Positions 46,501 to 58,500 of a DNA stretch of 64,000 nucleotides are shown in pieces. Origin of the DNA: Trogon surrucura (lineage: Eukaryota; Chordata; Aves; Trogoniformes; Trogonidae). The first letter of the stretch is position 1. The number at the start of each line of letters is the position of its first letter. Location of the stretch: positions 2,790,001 through 2,854,000 of the forward strand of contig CM036636.1 of the NCBI GenBank assembly GCA_020746105.1, written 5' to 3'. The notes beneath the pieces were generated by a model. The model worked only from the letters and a program-made list of their open reading frames with translations, was not told the DNA's origin and did not search any database. Both the position numbers and the translations under genes were made by a program.

Positions 46501-49500
46501 GGAAAGCTACAGACCAAGGGAGAAAATTAAGATCCAGTGTATCCTCAGAAGAGACAGGCTATCCCAGTGGAGGCTAGAATCACGTGATGAAGAGCATGAG
46601 GGGAACGAGGAAGGTTGGCAGCTCCATGGTAACAGGCAACTGCAGACAGGCCCCCAGGGCTGTGCCTGATCCCCCTTGCTCACCTTCTTCTCATCCCCCT
46701 CTTGCAGGAGCTGGAGGTGGCTCCTCTTCTCGCTGTCCTTGCGGAGGGAGCTGTTCTGGTGGTGTGGCAGGCCCATCGGTGGGGACACGCTCCGGCCCTG
46801 CGGGTCCACCCAGGTGTAGATGTGGTTGGTGACATAACCCCCTGGGATGCGTCCCACTGAATGCACAGACAGGTTCAGCTTCTTGCAGCCTTTCAGTACC
46901 TGAAAGACACGGGGAAGAGGGAGTTAATGCCTACGAAGGGGGGAGGACAATCCGTCTTAGGACCCTAAGGTGACACAGCTTTGCTCTTCCTTGAGGTTGA
47001 AAGATCTCAAGCTACTCTGCAACCACTAAGTGAATCACTGAGCTACCTAAAAAGCTAGTGAAAAAGTTGAGATTTTTCTATTCTCCCCTGAACTGCAACT
47101 GTTAAGACAAAGCTGCTGCTGCTGCTGACAGAGCAAATACACCCTCCTCATCAGCCAGAAAAAGAGCAGAGTGAAGCAGAGTATGGGAGGCAAGGTGGGT
47201 AGTGTCATGCCAGGAGGAACCCCGGTATGGGCTAAACCTGAACAGTTTCTGCAGCTTTGGAGAGGAGTCGGAGCAGGTCAGGGATCAATGCTGAAGGAGA
47301 ACAGCACCTCTGGTCCCCACAGCTCAACCCCAAACTCTGCCACTGGAAAAGCTCCTGATGCCTTCCTTGACAACGCTCCCAGAAATTCAGCTTCTGTTGC
47401 CATTTCATTACCAGCTGCCTCACCCAGCAGAAGCAGTCAATTAATGAGTACAATAATTACTACATATATACATATATTTAAAACAGCATGCACAGAGATG
47501 ACTTTGGGACCCGGATAAGGTGATTTGCAATTGCTCCTCTGCTCCTCCAGCTTCCCCTGTGAGAAGCTGACATAGGCTTTAGAGTGAACTTCAATAAACG
47601 TATAGAAGTTCTCCCTGGGGACAGCTGTGAGTGCTGATTCCTTCTGAGGCCTCTGGAACATTAACACTCTGGATCTCCTCTCAGAAAGGTGTTTTGAGGT
47701 GTTGAGGTTTTTTTTTTCCCTCATATATACATCGTTCTGATGAGCTGCTCCTGCAAGGTCTCTCCTCCCCACTGAGCAGAGAAGTTGCCGAGCAAAGCTC
47801 ATGACCAGGAAAAATTAATACCAGCAGCATTTTGGTGAAGAGTAATATCGTCAGTAATACTGGACTGGCTGGATCCCAGCTCTGACCTGGCAACACTCCT
47901 GTTCTTCCCTGCCAGAGCTAGAGAGAACCCAGCTCGCCAATTCCAAGTTCAGCATCTCCATCACATATAGCAATTTGGCTGCAAATTTGTCACACGCTCC
48001 CAAGGTCATCACGTGCCTGGAGAGCTTAAACAAGAACTGCAAAACCAACAGCCCCACCAGAACAACCGCAGAGTGCTTCAACACCCTGGGCTGCTCCCCA
48101 ACCCCTGCCCCTTTCCTTTCGCTTCCTCAGGCCCTCAAACACACCACCTGCCACCACCTCTTCTCTCCCTGCGGGCACACAAAGCCCAGCCTGACTGGTG
48201 GACTGGCAGAGGTGCTTGCCACACTCCAGTCTTGCTGGCATCAGCCCAAGCCTCACTGAGACGATGGAGCTCTTTCTGAGGCTGCTGTCCACCCTGGGGC
48301 ACTGCTTTCAGATGGGCACCATGGTATAAGGGCCCATGTGCACTTCAGGGCACAATTCAGCTTCCTGACTCAAAGGCCCTTTGGAAGCTGCCAGGCGTCA
48401 GGTTCAGGATGATCTGAACTCCAGGGCAACGAGCTCGGGCTGGCAGGGAGGCTTCTCACCTACCCTAGAGCTACCAGTGCAAAGTGACCCCCATGAGACT
48501 GGGTACGGTCCCCCATAGAAAGATTCTCCATTCATTCAAACTAGAGCCATCTCTATGGAAGCTTCTTTTAAGGCTGTGTAATGTCACTTACTTACCTAGG
48601 TACTGAGGCAACAAACATAGACAGACCCATGAGCAACATCTCATCTCTGAATGATGCTGCAACTCCTCATCAAGCACAGGCAAATGATGAGGATAATCAG
48701 TGATTTGTTCAACTGTTCAGGGTTATAGTCCTCCCTCTGCCACAGAAATGCCACGTGATCCTATCTGATGCTTGCACTCCCACCCCTTTTCCCCTCTAAG
48801 GAGCAGGCTCTCTGTTTGCACTGATCCTGGGCATTCTTTACCTGTCTACATTCATACAATGGCTCAAGGCCAGCTGCTGAATATCCCTGTAATTTAAGGA
48901 TGGAGCAAAGACAAAACTCAGAGCTGAGGCCACATTAGGAGCATATACAGGGTCCTCTGTGAGCTGCTCTCTCTCCTTTGTCCCCACATTCACTGCCACC
49001 CTGCTCCCATGCAGGCCTCTTCAGGTCTGGCACAGGGATCCCCTTTTCCCACTTCCTTAGAGCATCCACCCCGGCAGGGACCGAAGAGAACCTTCTGGGG
49101 TTTCTACCACACGGAAGGGACACCTGTAACAGCAGAAGTGACCACGCACAGGCAAGGCTCCTGGTTCTGTGCCAGTCTTGGGGCAATGTCCACAGCCTGC
49201 CTTGAGGACAGGGCAGTGGTCGCTGCTGAAGGCTGGCGGCAGGCAGAGCTGGCTGCTCCCATCCTACCTCGGCTAAATGTCACCCCCAGAAGAGCAGGAA
49301 CAGCAGCAGAGCTGCTCTCTGGAGGCACAGTGAAGTTTCCGGGGATGAGAGGTCAGAGATTTACAAGGGACTTTTTATGTCCCCCTGCAGCTCCCTTGAC
49401 AAGGCCACCCAGAGATGTGATCTCAGTCAATGGGGAGATGTTTTATGCATGAAGGTGACAGCAGAGAGCCGGGAGGGGAGAAGAGCAGCCGCCCGGCTGG

Positions 49501-52500
49501 AGGCAGCAGCCTGGGTTCAAGAGGAGAGAGGAGAAGAGGGAGCAAACAGAAGCTGGCGGTGCCCATCAGGACGCTGCTGGTGACAATCTCTCCCGGCAGA
49601 AGGCAGAGCTAAGGTGGGCAGGCTGGTGATGCCGTGTAGTCCGTCATGGGCTTACTAAGGGCTCTCAAGTACTTGGTGAGTGAAGCAGTTTCCTGCCCAG
49701 CACAGTGGGTCTCCCCCAGCACAGCTCCATCGCTAACGCCTGAAGAGCTAGTGCAGGACTCTAATAGCACCATATCAGGGCCTTCTCTACACTTCTGAGC
49801 TCTTTAGGACACACCTCTGCTGGCCTTGTAGCCATCTCTACTGGCAGGTGACCTGCACCTTTTGGGTGGACACTGACACCCATGCAGCTCAGTGATGGTA
49901 AAGCCACCGACACCGACCTCAGCAGCCGGGGATTCCCGCTACCTGCCCTTGTGCTAGGTGCTAAACATGCTCAAAGGGATGGTGCTTGCCTCAGGAAATG
50001 CAAGTGAGAAAGAGCAAGCAGAAAGGGGAGAGGCAAGGCAGGAATTATCTCATCCAAGGTGACCCCGAAACACCTCAAGAAACTTGGTGGGAGCCACTCT
50101 CTCATGGTGTGGCATCACATCTACGCGGTGACGCTGTCCCTGCGTGTGGCTGAGCCTCCATGCCTCCCACCACAACCCCAACCTGATTTTTTTCCCTGGA
50201 AGTCTCCCACAGCCCTGATTCAACATGGCTCTCAGGCATGCACTTAAATGAGCGAGCATTCAAGCCTCTGCCTAGAACATGCTTAGGCACGGGTCTGAAA
50301 TTCAGCCACTGAAGCCCGTTTGTAAGCTGAATCCATCTGCAATTTATAAGAATAGATTTTTGACTCATGAGCTTGCATCAGTCTGAATGGATTCTTCATT
50401 TTTACCAACTTTAGGATAAGCCCAGGTTCGTATCAGCTGAGGGGATAAATTCTTCTTCAATCATGAGCCCAAATAGCCTGAGGAATCCTTGCTTTTAACC
50501 TCCCCTAGAAGCACATCAGCTCCAGCAAGCCAGAGCACAGCCCCTGTCCAAGTAAGAGGCCTATTATGGGAGCTGGAGGTCACAAGAGACACAGGTACCC
50601 TCAGCTGCTCCTCCCCTGGCCCACCCCATTTCATCCCTTCAGCTTTGCTAACAGACATTTCCATCAGGCTCTTGGCAGCTTTCAGAGTCGAGAGGAAACA
50701 AGGTTGATTTGATATCCCAAAGAAATTCACAACCAATTTTCTCATCCACTGAGCATGATTATCCAGCACCTTTGGAAAATTAGCAACGCAGGATAATGAC
50801 TTTCTCCTGCCAGCTGCTCTTCAGGTTATGCAGTGCTTTGGGAGAAGCCTCCCGCTGAAGGATGCTCTAGCCTCAACACCGGTTCCTATGAGGAATCCAA
50901 GCAACCACCACAGTGGAGCATTCACCACAGATTTCTTAATACCATCTTGGTCCTAGCAAGTTTATTCTCTCCTTTGCTTCATTTCAATCCAATTTCTATG
51001 GGCTGGTAAGAAGGGGCTAACAGACAATCTGGGGATCAGAGGTGCTAATCACTGACAGACCAGTGACCATGGAGGCAGCTTCTTCAGCGCATCCTTCCCT
51101 GCCATTGCACAGGCATTTTGGCCGAAAGGGACTGTATCTACAGCAAGGAGTAGGACACATTTTCCAGCCAACCTCTCTGAACATCAAGCCACCAGCAGGA
51201 ATAATTTTCCAGTCCTATCCCATTGGCTTCTTCCACACCATGCATCCACCCTGGCCTTCTGGAATGTGTTTATAGAGGGTCTCAACACTCATCTGAGCAC
51301 ACAGGTGGAAGTGTAGGGGCTTTATGACACGTTTCCACCACTCCTCCCTTGTAAACCTCCAGCAAACTGGCGCAAGTCCACTGACCTTGATTTTGCTGTC
51401 GGTCCCACTTACAAAGGAACAACAGCAAGCGAGAGGACCAGCACCCGCCCACACAAAGGATACATCTCCCATGAAGCAAGTCACCCCAACTCCCTGGGAC
51501 AAAAGGAAAAAAGCTTTTCAGGCCAGTTTTCATTCAACACCGAAAGCGTGGGACCCACGGAGAGAAAAGATAGGCTCTGGATGGGAATGGTATAAGGGAG
51601 AAATTCTTCCTCACAGGCACACAAGTTGTCTTGTGTTCCCTGACTGCAGAGATACCTCCACGAAAGCAGCAGCATAATTCATCCCACAAGCTCTTCGGGA
51701 AAGCACGTTACTTGACAGGTATGCAGAACCTAAACCATTTGCAGTAGACCATTAAATACAATAATTCCACCTCCTTTAATCCCCTCTGCAGAATCCGACA
51801 GCGTAGACTGCATCTCCCTTTCCCTTCTCAAGCCATTTCAGGGACTTGCTACGTGTTTTTCACCGCTGCTGTGTCTCACTCCAGACTCAGATAAAATTTG
51901 GCTTTGCCCCATCTACAATGTGCTTGAAGACCACAGAATGAAAGGTTTAACACTGACATCACAGTGTGCAAGCACACCCGCTAGAAGACAAGCTTAAGGA
52001 AATAATTTAGTTGAATCTAGGGATCAGTGCCAAAACATTTAGCAGGGAAACAGTCACCAATTGCCTAGAAATGCTATTAGAAGCAGCAAGTGCCAGAGAA
52101 AAGGGCAGACTGATTCCATAATGCCGCTGATCCCCTGACAACACTATTTAATTACCAAGTCTTTCGAGAGTGAAGTAGATTGCTTAAAACAGTAGAAAAA
52201 ATAAAGATAAATCTCACACATTTTTATTACCTTTTTTTTTTTTTTTTTACAAAAAAAGAGCTAAGTTATTACTTTTAAAAAACCAAAAGCAACACACAAA
52301 GCAGCATGTTCCTAAGATCCAGAGTGACAGCCGCCACCTTTCCTGGCACCCACCTGTGCCAGGCCGTTCTTGCCCAGCACGTCTCCTGTTACTGAAGGCT
52401 TTCCTTTCCCACCTTCAGAATTTTCTCTGTGTTCTTTCCATTCCTCGAGGGTGCTGAAAGGTTGAAGGCCATGTAAAAGTATCTTCTGGGCCTTCAAAAA

Positions 52501-55500
52501 TTCTCCCAGGAGGAAGAAAGATGTCATAAATCAATGGCAATTAATCACCAGTATTCTTCTGGCAGCCTGAATAAAATATGCGTCTCGTACGGATACAGCC
52601 CACTCGCTCACCGTCGCCGCTAATGAAATGAGCAATCTATTCCAATTCATTCTGTTAGCGGGTAGATCACAGTTTGATACAAGAAGCATTAACTATGAGC
52701 CATCCTCCCCCTTGCTACACACGCAAGCTGCTTTCTTCCAGCAGTAACAGCCTCATGGAGCTGTTTGGCTTGTGCTGCTCTAATATTGGGCATCCAAGCA
52801 CTTGTTCCACTTGCAAGCTGCAAAGGTCAGTGCAGAGGTTATCAGGCACTGAAGTACCACGCAGTTTTGCACCAAGTCCCCAAAAGAGTAAAGCACAGAC
52901 TCGGAGAAAAACAAACAAACAAACAAACCAAACCAAACTGCGAGAGGAAAGAATTGCAGAGATACCACAGGAGGGAGCTTTTACAGCATGCTCCAGCACC
53001 ATGGAGGCAACAATTCGCAGAAGTTTGTCTAACCACTATTCCCTGTGCTATTCTGGGGTGTTCCTGCTGCATCCAGGTAGTTTGAAGCTTGTGGGCTCAG
53101 ACAGACACAGGAAAACCCTCTCGGTGTCACTGGCAACGATGAGGCTGCCCATGCCTGCTACGGAGGGGAGGGGGCTGCAGGGGCAGGACTGCAAGATCTC
53201 TTACAGGGAGACTGATGAAGTCCTTGCAGCTAATCCTCTGCCAGCAGGAAGGACAGAGTAGAAGAGAGCAGACAGGGGCACCACCTGCCTGCCCACCGCC
53301 AGAAGCTTGCTCCAGGGATCCGCTGCAGGCAGGACAAGCATAAGGCTGTTAGAGCTGCAACCACACGCTTTGGTTAAGGCCAAGTTTGCGAGAGGACATT
53401 GTCCCCTGCTCCAGACTGCAGTCTGTAGCCATAAATAAGATGTTTTGGATCAAGTGCACCCCCTCTCCATCTTGCCTGACCAGGGAACTGCTTCTGTGCA
53501 AAGGAACCAGGAGACTGGTCTGCACCAATGCGTGCAAACAGCTCGTCCCTGTGCAGGGAGGACGCACGGCTGGGGTGGGCAGGAACAACGAAAACTGGTA
53601 CAAGAGAAAGATGACACGGAGGCAGGTGGAGAGAGGAACAGAAGGAGGGATGAAGGGAAGAGGAGGCACTCCAGATGGCGTGCTGGGTGAGAGGAACTGG
53701 AGAGGAAAGCAGTGGGTAACACAGCACAGGGGATGGAGGGTGTGAAACGGCCTCCCTGTCAGGAAGACAAATGGGAATTGCAGGAGGCAGAGTCCAACCT
53801 CTTCCCCTCTCCCAAGGCAAAGGTGACAGCAGTTTGGCTTTCAAGTAGTTGCACTTATGCAAATATATGCAAATTAATGCATAATTATGGTGATTGCACA
53901 CATTTAGCCCCAAGGCATCAGGAAACCCATGTCACTTTCACCTGGAAAGGTCAAGCAAAAATCTTAGCTCCAGGGCTTTCTCCCGAAACCCTCCAAGGAT
54001 TGACACCCCCTATCCCTGGTTCAGGACAACAGCTTCCTTACCTCCCACCCCCTCATCGCTCAGTGCATCCCTCAGGCAAGTCCAGGACAATTTTAACAAG
54101 AGCAGAAAATTCCACATAGCTTTATTTCAATGTTTAGGTGCTTTCTGGGGTGGGAGGGTCCTAGAGGGGAATCTATATCAAAGCACTCCCCTCCTGCTTC
54201 CTCTTATTTTCTCTTTCCACTCCACACCACACGCAGTGCTGAAAAATATAATGAGAAGCATCAACAAACCCATATTGCCTAGGCATGGTTAGAGGAAAAG
54301 CTACCTTAGAAAGAATCAATGGGGGGAAGGAGCAAGCCACTTGTCTAAGCACCAAGGGCCACTCAGTCAGTGCCCACACCAAGGAGAGGCCCTTCCAGTC
54401 TTCTCCAGCTGCACATCTCACCCAGAGAGGCTCAGGTGCAGTTTCCGAGTCCAGCAGCAAGAAGCTGGCAGGCACAGAGTTCCTCTGGGCTGCCCAGGTC
54501 CCTGCTTCAGCTGTATTTACTAAACACTTGGTGTTCTATGACAGGGAGAATTCACAGAGCATCCAGTCAAAAGAAACTAAGCCAAATCATTTTAGCAGAT
54601 GCATTGTCGGTTCAGGCAAGGGGATTTAGAGCCGAATAATTCTCTGAGCAGACGCGGCATTGAGGAAGGTGTCAAGAAAATCCATTGTCTTCCCTGAGGA
54701 CAGAGACACCGAGTAAAAGATATTTTAGTGTGCTATGCTGCATAGTAACGCTTTTGTTTTCTTCTAATATACACTGGAAGGAAAGATAGGCTTTTATCCT
54801 TGGCGTTATCTTCATTTCTCTACCGAGGCAAAACTGTTTATTTACAAGGAGCCACTAAACATTTATGCTCCAAGAACTCAAGGATGCCCTAACAATACTA
54901 ACCCTGATGAACAAGCCGATACCGATGCCAAGTACTATCATGCCTGCATTATGAGAAGACGAGAGATTAAGGACCTCATTCTAATCTTTCACATCAGTAT
55001 AATGTCATTTGATTTCATTAGGGCTGATTGTGATTTGCTGGTGTAATGAAGGGAAACAGATGACTAAGTAACTTGCCCACTGAGGGAAATCAGTGGCAGA
55101 GCAGCAAACTCCTAACTCCAGTGTAACAGCTAAACCCACATTCCCCACTGACTCTCCGTACGTGCAAGTTCACCCTGCTCCAAGGTACACGTGGTATTAA
55201 TTTGATCAGCTCAGATTAGCTCAGAGCAACAACAGAGAATCGCCTCAGCCTCGCCATCGGGCCCTCAGCGAGGTCCAGAGCTCGAGCCTGCTCCGCTGTG
55301 TCATCAGATGCGCCTGTGAAACCAGGAACATCAGTTGCCACATCTACACTGTCGCTGCCATGAACCCTTCCCTTTAAGAAGCATTAAAACAAATTTAAAA
55401 TGTAGATGCCTCCAAGTTCAAGACTGATCTTCTTTCCCCCCTGCTTCTTCCTAGAGGGAGATCCTGGTGACTTCACATTTTCTGCCCTTTTCCTCTGAGC

Positions 55501-58500
55501 TCAGCTGGCTACAGGAGTGAGGATGGAAACTGTTTACAGGACAGAAATGCAGAGCAGAAGCCTGAGGCATTGCACAGCACCTGTGTTTTGAGATGCAGGT
55601 GCTTTTTTTGTGTGCAGTTCTTGAGATTCTTTGGTTTCTAAGCAGATCGAGAGACCAAGGAATAGGGTACTGCTCTAATTATCTGGGTAGATGCTAGTCA
55701 CATCTTTCTTTTCCATGCTCCAGCTACCCAAGGTCCCTTGGGAAGGGGAGAGGTTTTGAGCCTCTGGATCAGTCAGTGACAGAGACACAGAGATAAGCAA
55801 GCAGGCATTTCAATGAACAAGCCTCGTATCTTCACAGAATCAGGGGATTGATGTATTGCTTTCATTCCTTGTTCATCTCAACCATGACTGCCTGTGATGG
55901 TCGAAACAAGTACTTGGAAGGGTTAAAAAACCAGACAGAGAAACCAAGCTGCATTCATTCTCACTAGCTGTTACAATCCCTGTACATACAGGGGTAATTA
56001 CTGACTACAGCAAATAAGCAGTCTCAGGTAATGATGATCAATTAATAGGGCATCACAAGAAACAACCAAGTTAAATTCGCTTTCTTGTGAGCTGCCTGGA
56101 AGGTAAAATTGCGCTAAATATGCTTCCAAGGCGCAGGGCTGCACGTCTGTCCTGTCATTTCTTAGCAGTCTTTTAGCAGTACCACAGGCACCCCGAGCAC
56201 AAGCAGCCGGAGCCCTTTCTACCTCATATGAAATATTACCATCTCTGAAGAGATCACCTTGTTCGCCATTGTGAACGCCCAAGTGAATAGAGCATACAAC
56301 CAATTTTAATCTCATAATTATTTTTAAATGCCCACTTGACACGATCGGAGCAGGAGACAGAAAGGCTCGTTTGAAAGGAGTGGCAACCCCTGCCCAAGCA
56401 GAGAGCTTGTGGCCCTGCCACCCACCTCCCAGGACAGCACCTGGAGAATGTGATGTGCTCTGGAGACCTTTGCCTCGTCAGCCAGAGACCTGCCTCCTCC
56501 TCACCAGCCTTCCCTCAGCCTCACCACATCTGCAGCAAAACCCACAGCTTCTCTCAAAGCCACTCTCAAGAACCCAAGGACAGTGGACTTGAACCATCCC
56601 AGTCTCTTCAGAATATATTTGATATGAGCCCACTGACTTTGTCAAAGTTACCACAGATTTACACCAAGCCAAAAGAAGCACACTCCCGAAGACCAATGCA
56701 GGCAAATTAGTCTTGTTTTGGTGATTTTCATCAAGCCCAGCAGTCAGCATGAACAGAGAAACACAGTAGGGCAAACGGTGGAATTGGTGCAGCTCTTTTG
56801 AGGCTGGTGTAGTTCACTAAGCCACATTAATTCCCCGCTCAGGAATGAGCCACTAGAGTCATGATACTTTATACTTTCTCTTGTCCCCTTCCTCCCTAAA
56901 TGATTTAAAGGACATGTAAACCTACTGCAAAGCAACAAAAGTAAGGGGTGGGGGAGAAGGGAAGTGAGAGTTTAAAGCAAATCTCAGAGCAGAGGAGAAA
57001 TACCACCTTGTGTAACACTTTGATGGTCAATTTTAAACACTCTGGGCAAAACACTGCAGCTTATCGATATGAAGTTTCCACACAACTGCTCCAGTATCAT
57101 TTGTGTACTATAGAGCAGGGCTGATGAAAGCCAAGCCAGCTCTAAAAATATGACAGACAGTACAGACTTCTTCACTTACATTGTAATTCAAATTGCAGTG
57201 ATCTTTTGCTAAACCGCACTCTTGAGTGCTGGAACGATAGAGCTGTAATTGTAATGGAGTAATTTAATTTTGATTTGGACGAAACAGCAAGCATGAAGTA
57301 GACAAGGCATAAAACTCTGTCACTCACATAAAGGTTAAAACGCCGGTCATTAAGTGAATTGATTTCAAGTGCTTAGGTAATCTTGTCACTTAAGTCAGAA
57401 TTCCACTTTTTATGTAATTTACAACGAAACATCTACAAACCCTATCACACTGGTCACAGGCTACCAGGCAGTCTGCAGCTAGGACAGCCTGCAGCTCGTT
57501 CCTTTTATCTTTGCCCAGTGTTGTGGCAGTTTTCATTTGGCATCATAATTCTGCTTTTGATACATCAAGGCAGAAGACAGAAATCACTTCTACCCCACAG
57601 TCAGCGCCTCTCTTCTCCCAGAGAGGAAACCTGGAAACAGCTAGGGTACTCCTGCACGGTGAGACTTGCACCCAGACAACCAAGCTATCACAAGTTATAA
57701 AATTAATGCAATAACTACTGTGCAAATGCTCTTACAAGACTGCACAAGTAAGTTAGGGCTACACATTTATCCACTGCTCTGTCTGAATAGCTGCCTCGCC
57801 GCCTGTGTTCACAGCTGGGCATTTCCAAGCACCCTGACAGACAGAAAGTTGATTTCTGGTTCAGTAAGCAAGTTTGTCATGCTCACCCCAGAGAGAGCAA
57901 TGTGCCTGGGAGCAGGTCGGGTCAGCAGTGGAAGAGCTTTCCTGATCTCTGCTATCATCTTACGCCCTGAAGAACAAGCTTTGACAACTTCTCTCACAAC
58001 AACACGTTCTGCATATTATGAATAACAACACTGTCCTGGGCAGACAGTTTCTTGCTGCAGGACAGTCAGGATGGAAGCGCAGCAAGGGAACGCGCTGCTT
58101 CCCGGGCAGATGGAGAGCCAGAGCAGCACTCCACACCGAAACGGGAGCTGTGCTTTAATCAGACAGCTTCCGACAGAGTTCACCACATCTACTCATTTAA
58201 AGCATGCAGACAGCGTGGGAGACCGAGCTACGGAGCTGTGGTTTTGTATCAGAACAGCCTTTCTCTGCTCACCTTTTTCCCCCCTCTGTATTTGATCCCA
58301 AGTACAGCGTATGCACAAATTCCAGGACCAAACCCAGCTTTGGTACAAGGCTGTTTATCCAACATTTCTCTCTCCACCGATCCACTACAGAACAGACCAC
58401 CAGATACCTGTGAGGACGTTAGGACACGTTGAAGTTTGCTCTGCTAAAAGAGACCAGACCACAGCCACAAGACTTGGTCTAGTTGCTAACACTTGCATCA

